From: Bog-159 sp963707465
GTDB taxonomy: Bacteria > Acidobacteriota > Terriglobia > Bryobacterales > Bryobacteraceae
NCBI GenBank assembly: GCA_963707465.1
Contig: CAVPQK010000027.1
Coordinates: forward strand, 434,001 to 498,000
Direction: 5' to 3'
Length of the DNA stretch: 64,000 nt
A program made the translations under genes and the position numbers. Under the pieces are notes generated by a model. The model had not been told where the DNA came from. It saw only the letters and a program-made list of their open reading frames with translations, and did not search any database. Below are positions 1 to 8,620 of this stretch, piece after piece (the stretch's first letter is position 1; each line of letters begins with the position of its first letter).

Positions 1-1
1 G

Positions 2-745
2 CGCATGCGGGAAGCCGGCGAACTGGGTGAACTCCTGGTGCTGCAAGGCACTTATTCGCAGGACTGGCTGCTGTACGACACGGATTGGAACTGGCGCATC
101 GATTCCAAATCGAACGGCCCCTCGCGGTGCATGGCGGATATCGGATCGCACTGGTGCGATATGGCCGAGCACATCACCGGGCAGCGCATCACGTCGGTAT
201 GCGCGGATTTGCAGACGTTCCATAAGACTCGCAAGCGGCCCAAAAAATCGATCGAGACGTTCGCCGGCAAAACCCTGAGCCCGGAAGACTATGACGAGGT
301 GCCGATCGACACCGAGGATTTCGGCGCGGTGCTGTTCCGGATGGGCGACCGCACGCGGGGCGCTTTTACCGCCGGGCAGGTGAACGCGGGACGCAAGAAC
401 GGCCTGAGCATCGAAATCTATGGCAGCAAGGCTTCGGTGGCGTGGAACCAGGAGCGTCCCGACGAACTGTGGATCGGACACCGCAATACGCCGAACCAAG
501 TGATCATCAAGGACCCGTCGCTGATGCTGCCCGCCGCGCGCCCGTACGCCGATTTGCCGGGCGGACACAGCGAGGGTTACGACGACACCTTCAAGCAATT
601 GTTCCGCCGGTTCTATCGCTCGGTGGAAGATGCGGCCGCGCCGATTGAGCATCCGCAATTCGTGGACGGCTTGCGGCAGTTGCAGATCCTGGATGCCGAG
701 CTGGCGTCGTCGGTCGCGCGGGCCTGGGTGGACGTGGCTAGCTAG
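2..745 (+). CDS. Gfo/Idh/MocA-family oxidoreductase, C-terminal part (5' end outside window)
   Basis: The frame is already open at base 2, so only the last 247 residues or so are present. The visible part is the C-terminal substrate/dimerisation region typical of this NAD(P)-dependent family. It starts near the VLQGTYSQDWLLYDTDWNWR stretch, continues through a GSHWCDMAEHITG motif (the conserved D/H helix following the Rossmann domain), and has a late GGHSEGYDDTFKQLF segment usual in glucose-fructose-oxidoreductase-like members. The N-terminal GxGxxG dinucleotide site lies off the window. It would act on a sugar or inositol-type alcohol in the cytoplasm, but the substrate cannot be read from sequence. 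Family call is firm, specificity unknown. Confidence 0.85.
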   Translation, partial: RMREAGELGELLVLQGTYSQDWLLYDTDWNWRIDSKSNGPSRCMADIGSHWCDMAEHITGQRITSVCADLQTFHKTRKRPKKSIETFAGKTLSPEDYDEVPIDTEDFGAVLFRMGDRTRGAFTAGQVNAGRKNGLSIEIYGSKASVAWNQERPDELWIGHRNTPNQVIIKDPSLMLPAARPYADLPGGHSEGYDDTFKQLFRRFYRSVEDAAAPIEHPQFVDGLRQLQILDAELASSVARAWVDVAS

Positions 746-771
746 GCGACACGGCGACACGGCGATTTCGG

Positions 772-1431
772 TTACTGGGGCGGAATGTTTGGTTTCGCGG
801 CGGGCGGCCGGATCACGGGCGGGTTTACGTATGGGGCTTCTTCGGGGTCGGGGAAGTCACCCATGATGGCGGCGGGGATTTCGCGCATGATGCCGTCCAG
901 ACCGCGGATTTTGGGCAGCACACTGTAGTGGCTGTGGCCCTGGCCGTCGTCCCAGAGCAAGCCCATGTTGTACCAAGCTTCCTTTTCTTGGGGCTCCGCG
1001 CTTTCCTGCTGGCGTTCGAGGCGCTGTTTCCGGTAACGCTCCAGATCGGCGATGGCCGATGAAACGGAACGCTCGACGCGCCCCAGGGTGAGGTAGAAGC
1101 GATGGAGGGCCAAGGTGTAGTCCTTGGCGGACAGGGAGGGATCGTGGATGCGGGCCTCGTTGCGGTCGATGCGGGCCAGTTTCCACTGGTTGATGGCGAT
1201 TTGCTCGACCAGGGACTGTTCGAAGTCGTCCTGGGGATCCCAGGCGGCGGTGACGCGCGCGAGGTGCTGGTCGAACTCGTCCTGACTTTCGCCGAGGATG
1301 ACGGTGGATTGGGCGCGCAGGCCGTGAACCAGGGCGTTGAAGCGGACTTTGTCCTTGGCTTCGGGGGAGCGAGGGCCGGTGGACTTTTGGGCGTTGCGCC
1401 GATTTGCTTGCATCTGCCTGATAGTAGCCAT
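772..1431 (-). CDS. Conserved hypothetical protein with NRRNAQKSTGP N-terminal motif
   Basis: 219 residues from the ATG at 1431. A longer in-frame start at 1500 was rejected because the extra residues (MFIRVHLWL...) are only the reverse reading of an interspersed repeat. The N-terminus MATIRQMQANRRNAQKSTGP followed by a basic, Pro/Ser-rich segment is a signature I associate with a multi-copy family of unknown function in Acidobacteriota and Planctomycetota. The middle (residues about 60-170) is charged and predicted helical, possibly coiled coil, with many Arg/Glu. The C-terminus is proline-rich. There is no signal peptide or membrane segment. The basic N-terminus might bind nucleic acid, which is inference only. 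Confidence 0.7.
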   Translation of the reverse strand: MATIRQMQANRRNAQKSTGPRSPEAKDKVRFNALVHGLRAQSTVILGESQDEFDQHLARVTAAWDPQDDFEQSLVEQIAINQWKLARIDRNEARIHDPSLSAKDYTLALHRFYLTLGRVERSVSSAIADLERYRKQRLERQQESAEPQEKEAWYNMGLLWDDGQGHSHYSVLPKIRGLDGIMREIPAAIMGDFPDPEEAPYVNPPVIRPPAAKPNIPPQ

Positions 1432-1476
1432 AGTTATTTTTCTGCCGAACAATGCCAAATTTGGAAAAGCAATTAA

Positions 1477-1507
1477 CCACAGATGGACACGGATAAACAC
1501 GGATAAG
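1477..1507 (+). repeat. Divergent copy of the 10-bp-unit (GATGAACGC-type) interspersed repeat, locus 1
   Basis: Reads CCACAGATGGACACGGATAA then ACACGGATAAG: the same phase and ending (GATAA) as the other loci, but with GGACAC in place of GAACGC units. It lies 46 bp upstream of the hypothetical gene starting at 1431, which is transcribed away from it. It also creates a false N-terminal extension to that gene. Confidence 0.7.
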
Positions 1508-1632
1508 CCGGTTACCCGATTTCAGGGTAGCGCGGCGGATTTTGGAAATTGGTTGGTTGCGCGGGGTGGGATTTGGGGAGGGGTTTGTTTACAGCGGGTT
1601 GGGCGGATTGAGAAAATTACGCCGGCTTGTGA

Positions 1633-1662
1633 TGGACACTCCGGCGTTTACCCCTATATACT
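1633..1662 (+). promoter_or_regulatory. Putative sigma-70-type promoter for the ECF/CHAT operon
   Basis: TGGACA at 1633-1638 and TATACT at 1657-1662 are separated by 18 bp, close to the sigma-70 consensus. Transcription would start near 1669-1670, upstream of the ECF sigma gene. Found by eye only, and no operator was recognised. Confidence 0.45.
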
Positions 1663-1737
1663 CATTTAATCCCCTCCATTCATTCATCTCGCGATCTGGT
1701 TCAAGTCCTGCGAGACAGTCTGGATATAGGCAATGCC

Positions 1738-2292
1738 GTGGATTGGGAGGAGTTTGTCAACCGGGCGCAACCGGTGATCGCGGCAACGGTTCTGCGCATG
1801 ATGACGCGCTGGGGCGGCGGGGACCGGCCGGTTGCGGACGACCTGACGCAGGATGTACTGGCCAAGCTGCTGGCGCAGGATTGCCGTGTGCTGCGCGCTT
1901 TTCGGGGCGAAAGCGCGGCTTCGCTCGAAGCGTATTTGCGCACGGTCGCGGCGAACGTGACCACCGACTATTACCGTGCCAAGCCAGTGCCGGCGGTGCC
2001 GCTGGAGGACGTTCAGTTCTCCGCGTGCGTGGCCGACAACCGTGCCGGTGAACAGATCGAACGGAAGCTGCTGCTGGACCGCGTGGAGCGCTGCCTGGGC
2101 GGGCAACAGGAGCGGGATCGATCGATCTTCTGGTTATATCACCGGCAGGGATTCAGTCCCAAGTCCATTGCGGCGCTGCCGGGAGTGGCGATGGGGCTGA
2201 GCGGCGTGGAAACGCTACTCTACCGCCTGACGAAACTGGTAGCCGAATGTGTGAAAGGTGGCCACTCCGCGGCGGAAGGAGTTTCCGCGTGA
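1738..2292 (+). CDS. RNA polymerase ECF-type sigma factor
   Basis: 184 residues from GTG 1738. The protein has a sigma-2-like region (VIAATVLRMMTRW, then ADDLTQDVLAKLL at residues 30-45) and a C-terminal sigma-4 region in which FWLYHRQGFSPKSIAAL precedes a helix-turn-helix ending LLYRLTKLVAEC. It would direct RNA polymerase to a dedicated promoter set. The reading frame stays open upstream to a stop at 1630 and encodes a plausible sequence (SRDLVQVLRDSLDIGNAVDW), so translation may start earlier at a non-ATG codon; the GTG is simply the first strong conventional start. It is followed after 39 bp by a zinc-finger/TPR/CHAT protein, the expected place for an anti-sigma partner. Confidence 0.88.
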   Translation: MDWEEFVNRAQPVIAATVLRMMTRWGGGDRPVADDLTQDVLAKLLAQDCRVLRAFRGESAASLEAYLRTVAANVTTDYYRAKPVPAVPLEDVQFSACVADNRAGEQIERKLLLDRVERCLGGQQERDRSIFWLYHRQGFSPKSIAALPGVAMGLSGVETLLYRLTKLVAECVKGGHSAAEGVSA

Positions 2293-2331
2293 AGACCGTC
2301 TTGAGAGAAAGAGAGTAGGCATACGGCTCAC

Positions 2332-5300
2332 TTGACCGATGGGCAGATCGTGGCGCTGGTGGCCGGGGACCAGACGGCGCTCGAACATATCGAAAGTTGC
2401 ACGGCTTGCCGGGAGCGGGTAGCCCGTTGGCGGGAAGCCCAGGCCGCGATCGCGGGCGTGCGCGCATCCGGGGGCGTGGAGGCGGCGGGCGATTGCCCCG
2501 GCATAGAAGATCTGGCGAATTACGCCGGAGGGGGCCAGGACCGGGGTTATGAAGAGATTACGCGACATCTGGCGAGTTGCGACCGATGCGCGGCGATTGT
2601 ACGGGAAGGATTGGAGGGTATGGAAGCGGAGGAGGCGCGCAGCACTCCTTTATTGAAATCGAGCGGGAAGCGGTGGCAGCGGGCGGCCATCCAATCGGCT
2701 TGGCTTCGAAGGTACGGGGCCGCGGCGGCCGCTTTGATAGCCGTGGGCGGCGCCGCGTGGTGGTGGAGCAGCCGTTCGAGCGATGTGCCGGTGCTGCTGG
2801 CGAAGGCTTATACGGAGGCGCGGCCGTTCGAATACCGGCTGCCGGACGCAGGGTACGGAAAGGTGCGGCAGACGCGCGGGAACGAATCGGCCTTCGGGCA
2901 TCCGGAAGAGATGGAAGCGGCCATGGCCGCGCTTCGGAAGCGTCTTGCCGATCGTCCGCGGGATAGAAGGGAGCTGGCTTTGAAAGGCCGCGCGGAACTT
3001 TTGGCGGGCAATTACGATGCGGCCATCGAATCTCTGGAACAGGCTGCGCCCGGCGATCAAGGTCCGGCGGAGGTCCTGGCGGATCTGGGAGTCGCCTATG
3101 CGGGGCGCGGGGACGCCGAGAAACGGCCGCGCGATTACGGGCATGCCGCCGATCTGATGCTGCGGGCGCTGGCGGCCAAGCCGCACGATCAGCGCCTGGA
3201 ATTCAACATTGCGCTCACCTATGAAAAGCTGCGGCTAGTGAATGAGGCGATCGCCGCCTGGCAGAAATTTTTGAGTGAGAATCCGCCGGATGGCTGGCGC
3301 AGGGAAGCCGTGGATCACCTGTCCGCATTGGAGAAGATGCGAGCGGAGAAGAAGGCGGCCGACGACCAAACAATGCGAGATCCGGCGCGGTTTCTGGAGG
3401 CGCACGGGACTGCCGATTTTGATCCGCTGCCATGGTTCGAAATCTTTTGGACGGATTGGATGCCCAAAGCGGCGTCGGAGCCGGCGGCGGCGCGGGCGGC
3501 GGAGCTGGTGGCGCGGGGCTTTGCGCGCTTTGGCGAGGATGCGTTGATCGAAAGCGTGAAAGCTCCGGCGAGCGAGCGAAAAGCAAAAGGTCTGGCTCTG
3601 CTGTCCGAGGCCATGAAAGCGAATCGGGGCGGACGGGCGGGAGCCGGTTTGGAGCCAGCGCGAGCGGCGGCCGGACTGCTCGACCGGGCGGGCTTGCAGG
3701 GAGCGGCGGCGCTGGCGCGGATCGAGCAGGTGTATGCGACCGGATGGACCGGCGCGGAGCGGGAATGCATGGAAACAGCGGGGAGGTTGGTGGATTCCTT
3801 GGGCGCGCGCAACCGGTGGCTGGAGGGCAGCGCGCATCTGGAGCACTCGTCCTGCCTGCAGTGGGATGGGCAGGACGGGCCGGCGCGGAACGAGATTGAG
3901 GCGACGCGGAAGGGGCTGGCGGCGGCCGGGTTGTGGCCGTTGGAATTGCGGGCGATGCAATTCACCGCCGGCAGCGATGCGTACAGCGGCAATTACAGCC
4001 CGATCTGGGATACGGCGGCCGAGGGACTGCAGCGGTATTGGAGCTCGCCGGCGCCCGCGATTCGCGCACAGGCTTTCCAGGTGTTTATGGAACTGGCCGC
4101 CGACGCGGCCGGCTGGAACGATTGCGCAGTGGTGCTTTACCGGGCGGCGGCGAATTCGGCGCACGCCGCGGGCAATATTGAAATCGAGGCTGCCAACCAT
4201 GCGGGCCTGGCGCAGTTGCTGGATCGCATGGGCAATTCTCAAGACGGATCGGCGGAGTGGGATGCCGCGCGGAATCTGCTGGGACGGGCGGGCGATGGCG
4301 AAGACGTGAAGGTCTTACGTTGGGAAACCGAGTTATGGCGCGTGGAATCGGAGATGGCCAGCAAGACAACGAGGGATCCGATGCCGGCGCTGGAGCGTTT
4401 GGATTCGCAGGCAGGCGGGCAGCGCGCGGCCGACCGTTCGGAACTGAAGCAGACGCTGGGCACGGCACTGGGGGCGCGCGGCGATCGAAGTGGCGCGGCG
4501 TCCGCGTTCGGCGACGCGCTGGAAATGAATCGCAAGCTGGCGGATTCGGAGAAGTCGTGGGTGCGGCGGTTCCCGATTGTGGAACTGGCGGCGCTCTCGT
4601 ATCGGAACCTGGCGGAAATCGACTTCGCCGCCGGTCGAGATGCGGAGGCGCGGAAGATCTGGCGGGAGTTCCGGCCGTCGGCAGCGGGCGGCGAGCGGCG
4701 AATCACATTGGCGCTGTTGCCGGCGGGAATTGCGGTGTGGAGCGGGAGCGCGGGCAAGCTGCGATGGGTGGAAAGCGCGGCCGAGGAGTGGCGCAAAGCG
4801 GCCAGCGAGTTAGTAGCGATGTGCGCATCGCCCGACTCGAGCGAGGCGGAGATCCGGCGGGTAGGGAACCGCTTGTATCGCGCGCTGGTGGAGCCGGAGT
4901 TGCGCGGGCTGGGGCCGGGCCGGGTTTGGCTGGACACAGATGGCTGGCTGGCGCAAATTCCATTTGGCGCGTTGACCGACGATGCGGGGCATTATCTGGC
5001 GCGCGATTTTGAATTTGTAGAAGCCTATGGGCCGCCGCGAAAAGCGCCGGCTGTGCGAGTGACCGCGCAATCGACCGCACTGATCGTGGCCGCTTTCAAC
5101 GGCATCGCGCCGGGAGGCGCGAAACTGCCCGCGCTGGCATCGGCCGCGCGCGAAGCCGAGGAAGTGGCGGCGCGATTTGCGGGGCCGCACGTGACGCGCG
5201 ACGCAACCGCGGCATCGCTTGTGGCCGACGCGCCCAAGGCTCAGGTATTTCATTTTTGCGGCCATGGATGGGCGAACGGCGGCAACGGCGCGCTGATTCT

Positions 5301-5667
5301 CCCGCCGGGCGCGGGCGGGGATTCCGAATTTGTGACGGCGCGGAATCTGGCTGAAGAAGATTGGTCGCAATGCCAACTGGCGGTGTTGTCGGCCTGCCTG
5401 ACGGCGACGGGCGAAACCAGAGGGGCGGTGAACAACCAGAGCCTGGTGCAGGCATTGCTGAGCGCGGGCGCGCGCAGCGTGGTGGCGGCGCGTTGGAGCA
5501 TCGATTCGGAGGCCACGCGCGCATTGATGAACGGATTTTACGGCAGGTTGCTCTCGGGAACATCGGTTCCCGAGTCATTGTACGGGGCCGCGCGCGAAGT
5601 TGCGGCGGCGCCAGGCTGGGGCCACCCGTATTATTGGGCGGGCTTCGATATATTCGGTTCGGCTTGA
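2332..5667 (+). CDS. Zinc-finger anti-sigma-like / TPR / CHAT caspase-like protease, membrane anchored
   Basis: 1,111 residues from TTG 2332. Two N-terminal HxxxCxxC zinc fingers (HIESCTACRERV near residue 20 and HLASCDRCAAIV near residue 83) resemble anti-sigma zf-HC2 domains. One transmembrane helix (AAAAALIAVGGAAWWW, about 131-147) follows, then a long TPR-like helical region (about 200-800), and a C-terminal CHAT domain. The catalytic dyad is visible as FHFCGHG (His978) and LSACLTATG (Cys1022). CHAT proteins are caspase-like cysteine proteases. The layout suggests a membrane sensor holding the upstream sigma factor on the cytoplasmic side. If the helix crosses the membrane once, TPR and CHAT would lie outside, unless topology is inverted; that is unresolved. 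The next gene begins 24 bp later and may encode a partner or substrate. Confidence 0.9.
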   Translation: MTDGQIVALVAGDQTALEHIESCTACRERVARWREAQAAIAGVRASGGVEAAGDCPGIEDLANYAGGGQDRGYEEITRHLASCDRCAAIVREGLEGMEAEEARSTPLLKSSGKRWQRAAIQSAWLRRYGAAAAALIAVGGAAWWWSSRSSDVPVLLAKAYTEARPFEYRLPDAGYGKVRQTRGNESAFGHPEEMEAAMAALRKRLADRPRDRRELALKGRAELLAGNYDAAIESLEQAAPGDQGPAEVLADLGVAYAGRGDAEKRPRDYGHAADLMLRALAAKPHDQRLEFNIALTYEKLRLVNEAIAAWQKFLSENPPDGWRREAVDHLSALEKMRAEKKAADDQTMRDPARFLEAHGTADFDPLPWFEIFWTDWMPKAASEPAAARAAELVARGFARFGEDALIESVKAPASERKAKGLALLSEAMKANRGGRAGAGLEPARAAAGLLDRAGLQGAAALARIEQVYATGWTGAERECMETAGRLVDSLGARNRWLEGSAHLEHSSCLQWDGQDGPARNEIEATRKGLAAAGLWPLELRAMQFTAGSDAYSGNYSPIWDTAAEGLQRYWSSPAPAIRAQAFQVFMELAADAAGWNDCAVVLYRAAANSAHAAGNIEIEAANHAGLAQLLDRMGNSQDGSAEWDAARNLLGRAGDGEDVKVLRWETELWRVESEMASKTTRDPMPALERLDSQAGGQRAADRSELKQTLGTALGARGDRSGAASAFGDALEMNRKLADSEKSWVRRFPIVELAALSYRNLAEIDFAAGRDAEARKIWREFRPSAAGGERRITLALLPAGIAVWSGSAGKLRWVESAAEEWRKAASELVAMCASPDSSEAEIRRVGNRLYRALVEPELRGLGPGRVWLDTDGWLAQIPFGALTDDAGHYLARDFEFVEAYGPPRKAPAVRVTAQSTALIVAAFNGIAPGGAKLPALASAAREAEEVAARFAGPHVTRDATAASLVADAPKAQVFHFCGHGWANGGNGALILPPGAGGDSEFVTARNLAEEDWSQCQLAVLSACLTATGETRGAVNNQSLVQALLSAGARSVVAARWSIDSEATRALMNGFYGRLLSGTSVPESLYGAAREVAAAPGWGHPYYWAGFDIFGSA

Positions 5668-5691
5668 GGCCGGATGAGGGAAGGTGATGCG

Positions 5692-6612
5692 ATGAAGAAG
5701 AGGGATGAGGTATTGCATACATGGGCCGACAGCCGAACTCTGTATGTCGTCTTGCAGGGTGAGTTCGCGATGTACCGCGCGCCCTCCGGCTCGGATGAAG
5801 ATGACGATACGCTGGTGATCCTGGCGCCTTACGTGGAGTGCCACAAGTACCTGGCCGGCCCGTGGTTAACCGATTGGCGAAACACGCCGGAGTTGCCCGC
5901 GGCGACGCCCCTGTCGCTCGAAAACACTTTTGGGGACCGGAAAAGAAATGGCCAGCACTGTCCGAGATCTACACCGGAGAAAAACTCCGACATCGTTCCG
6001 AATCTTGGCGCGCTGCAGATGCAGCGCAGCGCGCAGTTGGCGGAGCTCGGTCCGCGCTTGCGGATCACCGCTCCGATGCCCCTGGCGATCATTCCGGGGC
6101 TGGTGCAGACTACCGGGGGAGTGATTATTCAGGAGACCGATGACAACCACGATACAAAGTACGTGGCGCCGCCGCCCACCCCAACGGTGACGCCAATCCT
6201 GGTGTACAAATGGTTTCCAGACGTCGGCGTGCCGTATCTGAGCGGTTGTCGAGAGCCTATATACTCCGGACCGAGGGGGTCGCAGTTCCAGTCGCTTCAG
6301 ATTTACGCGACGGCCCCCAACCGGGCCGATGAAGAAGGATTCGCCATGGACGCATTTACGGCAGCCGCGGCTTTACTTGGAATCAAGGCCAAGCTGATCT
6401 GCGACTCCGAAGAACTAAGTCAGTCGATCTGCGTAACGCCGCCAGCCGGCCTTTCCTTCGCGCAGATCAACTGGTTCCTTTACAATATCTGGGATCTCGA
6501 TCCCCACGATGGACGGCTGATCACAGACGACTACCCAGGACCGGCGCCGTATGATCCCCTCGCCGGTTTGGCAGGCGGTCCGCATAACTGCGGTTCGGTG
6601 ACCGGCGGTTAG
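5692..6612 (+). CDS. Protein of unknown function in the CHAT operon
   Basis: 306 residues from ATG 5692, chosen because AAGG at 5681-5684 is correctly spaced; an in-frame ATG at 5674 is the alternative. I recognise no family. There is no signal peptide or clear membrane segment. Visible features are an acidic stretch GSDEDDDT near residue 40, a Pro/Thr-rich linker APPPTPTVTP near 160, and a C-terminal part with paired cysteines (LICDSEELSQSICV) and a GPAPYDPLAGLAGG tail. It follows the CHAT protease by 24 bp and precedes a second sigma factor by 61 bp. As the only non-signalling protein in the cluster it is a reasonable candidate for a protease substrate or effector, but that is inference from position only. 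Confidence 0.65.
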   Translation: MKKRDEVLHTWADSRTLYVVLQGEFAMYRAPSGSDEDDDTLVILAPYVECHKYLAGPWLTDWRNTPELPAATPLSLENTFGDRKRNGQHCPRSTPEKNSDIVPNLGALQMQRSAQLAELGPRLRITAPMPLAIIPGLVQTTGGVIIQETDDNHDTKYVAPPPTPTVTPILVYKWFPDVGVPYLSGCREPIYSGPRGSQFQSLQIYATAPNRADEEGFAMDAFTAAAALLGIKAKLICDSEELSQSICVTPPAGLSFAQINWFLYNIWDLDPHDGRLITDDYPGPAPYDPLAGLAGGPHNCGSVTGG

Positions 6613-6673
6613 GTTTAGCTGAAGGAGTTTCGGGAGCGCATCCGTCTTCATCCGCAGACAGGAGGAGACAAAA

Positions 6674-7228
6674 GTGATCGCTCCCGATCCCCTTTCCCCC
6701 GGATGCCAGGATTTCGAGACCACCTACCGCGTTTTGCGGGCGCAGGCGCGGCGGCACCTTCGGCGGGAACAATACGCCGGTTCGATGAGCCCCACGCTGC
6801 TGGTGCATGAGGCGTGGATCTCGCTGGCCCACGCGCAACAGCTCCAGGTTGGCGATTCCGCGCATTACGTGCGGCTGGTGAGCAGGGTCATGAAGAACCT
6901 GCTGATCGATCGCGCGCGGCGCAGGCAGGCCACGGTACACGGCGGAGATCTGGCGCAGGTGGAATGGGACGATGCGGGCGTGGGCGCGGAGGAGGATTAC
7001 GACCTGAGGCTAGCCATCGCGGAGACCTTCGAGCGCCTCAAGCGGCTTTCCCCTTGCTTAGCGAAAGTGGTGGAGCTGCGTTTTATGGAGGGCTACACGG
7101 AGGCGGAAACCGCCCTGGCGATGGGGATTTCGACGCGTTCCGTGCGGCGGAAGGTGCGCGTGGCGCGGCTCCGGCTGCTGGATCTGCTGGGCGTCGAGCA
7201 GCGATCGGGAGAGCCGGCCGATGTGTGA
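6674..7228 (+). CDS. ECF sigma factor, TIGR02999-like (kinase-associated type)
   Basis: 184 residues from GTG 6674, preceded by a strong AGGAGGAG ribosome-binding site at 6660-6667. Region 2 carries MSPTLLVHEAWISLA and FxRLVSRVMKNLLIDRARRR-like sequence typical of the TIGR02999 sigma group seen in Acidobacteriota and Planctomycetota. Region 4 has VVELRFMEGYTEAETALAMG followed by a recognition helix STRSVRRKVRVARLRLL. Genes of this group are often next to Ser/Thr kinases, and here the kinase start overlaps the sigma stop by 8 bp. That implies translational coupling and fits phosphorylation-dependent control of the sigma factor, although no anti-sigma gene is seen beside it. Confidence 0.9.
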   Translation: MIAPDPLSPGCQDFETTYRVLRAQARRHLRREQYAGSMSPTLLVHEAWISLAHAQQLQVGDSAHYVRLVSRVMKNLLIDRARRRQATVHGGDLAQVEWDDAGVGAEEDYDLRLAIAETFERLKRLSPCLAKVVELRFMEGYTEAETALAMGISTRSVRRKVRVARLRLLDLLGVEQRSGEPADV

Positions 7229-8321
7229 CCGATTTGAAGCCGTGAACGACATCGTGGAAGAGGCTCTCGACCGGCCGGCTTCGGAACGCGAGCCTTTTGT
7301 GGAATCGCGCTGTGCGGGCGACCGGGAGATGCGGGAAGACGCGCTGCGGCTGCTGGGCCTGGCGGACACGATGGAGATCTCTCCGCGAGCGCCGGCGGAA
7401 GAAATCGAGATCCGGCCGGGCGCACGGCTGGGGCGCTTGCGCATCGTGCGGCAAATCGGCCGCGGCGGAGAGGGCTCGATATTCCTGGCGGAACACGATG
7501 AACACGGGCCGGTGGCGATCAAAGCGCTGCATCCCGAGCTGCGCCGCGACCGGCCGGCCATGGCCTGCTTACGCGCCGAGCTGGCGGCGTCCGGCGCGGT
7601 GGCGCATCCGAATGTATGCCCGGTCTTCGACCTGGTGAAGCTCGGCGAACGGGACGGCTCGATGGCGTTCATGATGAAGTACCTGCCGGGCGAGACTTTG
7701 GCCGCGCGGCTGCGCCGGGGCGCGATCAAGCCCGCCGAAGCGTTCGAAATTGCGCGGGGAATAGCGGCCGGCCTGGATGCTTTGCACGCCAAGGGAATCG
7801 TGCATCGCGATCTGAAGCCGGACAACATCATGCTGACCCGCAAGGGGGGGAAATGCGTTCCGGTGATTATGGACTTCGGGCTGGCGATCGATTCCACGGC
7901 AGGCGGCGGCGACGAAGCCGGCAAAGTCGTCGGAACGGCCATATCGGGATCGCCGGCTTACATGGCCCCGGAGCAGTTCCGGACGGGCGCGGTAACACCG
8001 GCGGCGGACATCTACGCATTTGGTTTAATCCTGTTTGAAATGCTGGCTGGAGCGCGGCCGTTTCCGGCGGAAGGGCTGCTGCAGGCGGCGATCCGGCGGA
8101 ACACGGAGGATGCGCCGCTGCTGCCGACGGTGGCCGGGGAAGCTTGCGCGGCGTGGGAGCGCGCCATCGCGCGGAGCTTGTCGCGGGATCCGGGCGTGCG
8201 TCCGCACTCCGCGGGCGCGTTGCTCGACCAGATGCATCGGCGTGCGGGCGCGCTGCGATCGGGGCTAAGCCTCCGATGCCGGCATGGTTACGTTCGCGGA
8301 CCGATCTCGCGGCGATGCTGA
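7221..8321 (+). CDS. Hanks-type Ser/Thr protein kinase, no C-terminal sensor
   Basis: 366 residues. After an N-terminal helical segment (about 1-70) usual in acidobacterial kinases comes a complete kinase domain: glycine loop IGRGGEGSIF (about 79-88), catalytic Lys in VAIKAL, HRDLKPDN (about 195), DFG (about 217), and activation-segment end GSPAYMAPEQF. The domain ends near residue 345. Most relatives continue with a transmembrane helix and TPR or sensor domains, but here the protein stops after a short basic tail (SLRCRHGYVRGPISRRC). The C-terminus may therefore have been lost to the repeat-rich region starting 85 bp downstream. Coupled to the preceding sigma gene, it likely phosphorylates a component of that pathway. 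Confidence 0.92.
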   Translation: MCDRFEAVNDIVEEALDRPASEREPFVESRCAGDREMREDALRLLGLADTMEISPRAPAEEIEIRPGARLGRLRIVRQIGRGGEGSIFLAEHDEHGPVAIKALHPELRRDRPAMACLRAELAASGAVAHPNVCPVFDLVKLGERDGSMAFMMKYLPGETLAARLRRGAIKPAEAFEIARGIAAGLDALHAKGIVHRDLKPDNIMLTRKGGKCVPVIMDFGLAIDSTAGGGDEAGKVVGTAISGSPAYMAPEQFRTGAVTPAADIYAFGLILFEMLAGARPFPAEGLLQAAIRRNTEDAPLLPTVAGEACAAWERAIARSLSRDPGVRPHSAGALLDQMHRRAGALRSGLSLRCRHGYVRGPISRRC

Positions 8322-8405
8322 ACGTCGAGTGCGCGACATAAAAGTGGCGATTCCAGCGACGCGACTTGAGCAGACGGATCGTACCGCCCTTAGTTTTGTC
8401 CATGT

Positions 8406-8468
8406 TTCATCCGCATTCATCTGCGTTCATCTGCGTTCATCTGCGTTCATCTGCGTTCATCTGCGGCC
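8406..8468 (-). repeat. 10-bp-unit repeat array, locus 2 (reverse orientation)
   Basis: Five tandem units of TTCATCTGCG (reverse complement CGCAGATGAA) ending in GCGGCC, the reverse complement of the usual GGCCGC head. It faces locus 3 at 8516 head to head across about 47 bp, so the two form a large inverted pair. Confidence 0.9.
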
Positions 8469-8515
8469 GGATGTGCTTTTCTGCCGGGCCGGCGGGAAAA
8501 ATCAAACCCGATAGG

Positions 8516-8620
8516 GGCCGCAGATGAACGCGGATGGCGCAGATAAAACAAGCAATACACAAGTTGGCCCGAAGCTGACGGTGTACACAGTGGCGGTCGG
8601 ACCGTCGGCCGGCCTGATAT
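8516..8620 (+). repeat. 10-bp-unit repeat, locus 3, with extended 3' element
   Basis: GGCCGCAGATGAACGCGG, a short degenerate unit, then GCAGATAAAAC (to 8549). A further stretch at 8571-8620 closely matches 25706-25752 downstream of locus 7: both read GAAGCTGACG, then GTACACAG, GGCGGT and a GTCGGC-GGCCT end. At the second site this stretch begins an antitoxin gene, so locus 3 may be a remnant of a similar repeat plus toxin-antitoxin unit. Confidence 0.8.

Noticed and set aside
8400..8514. ORF reading SAFICVHLRSSAFICVHLR at the kinase 3' side
   Set aside because: It is the translation of the reverse-oriented 10-bp repeat array, a known type of false prediction, not a protein gene.
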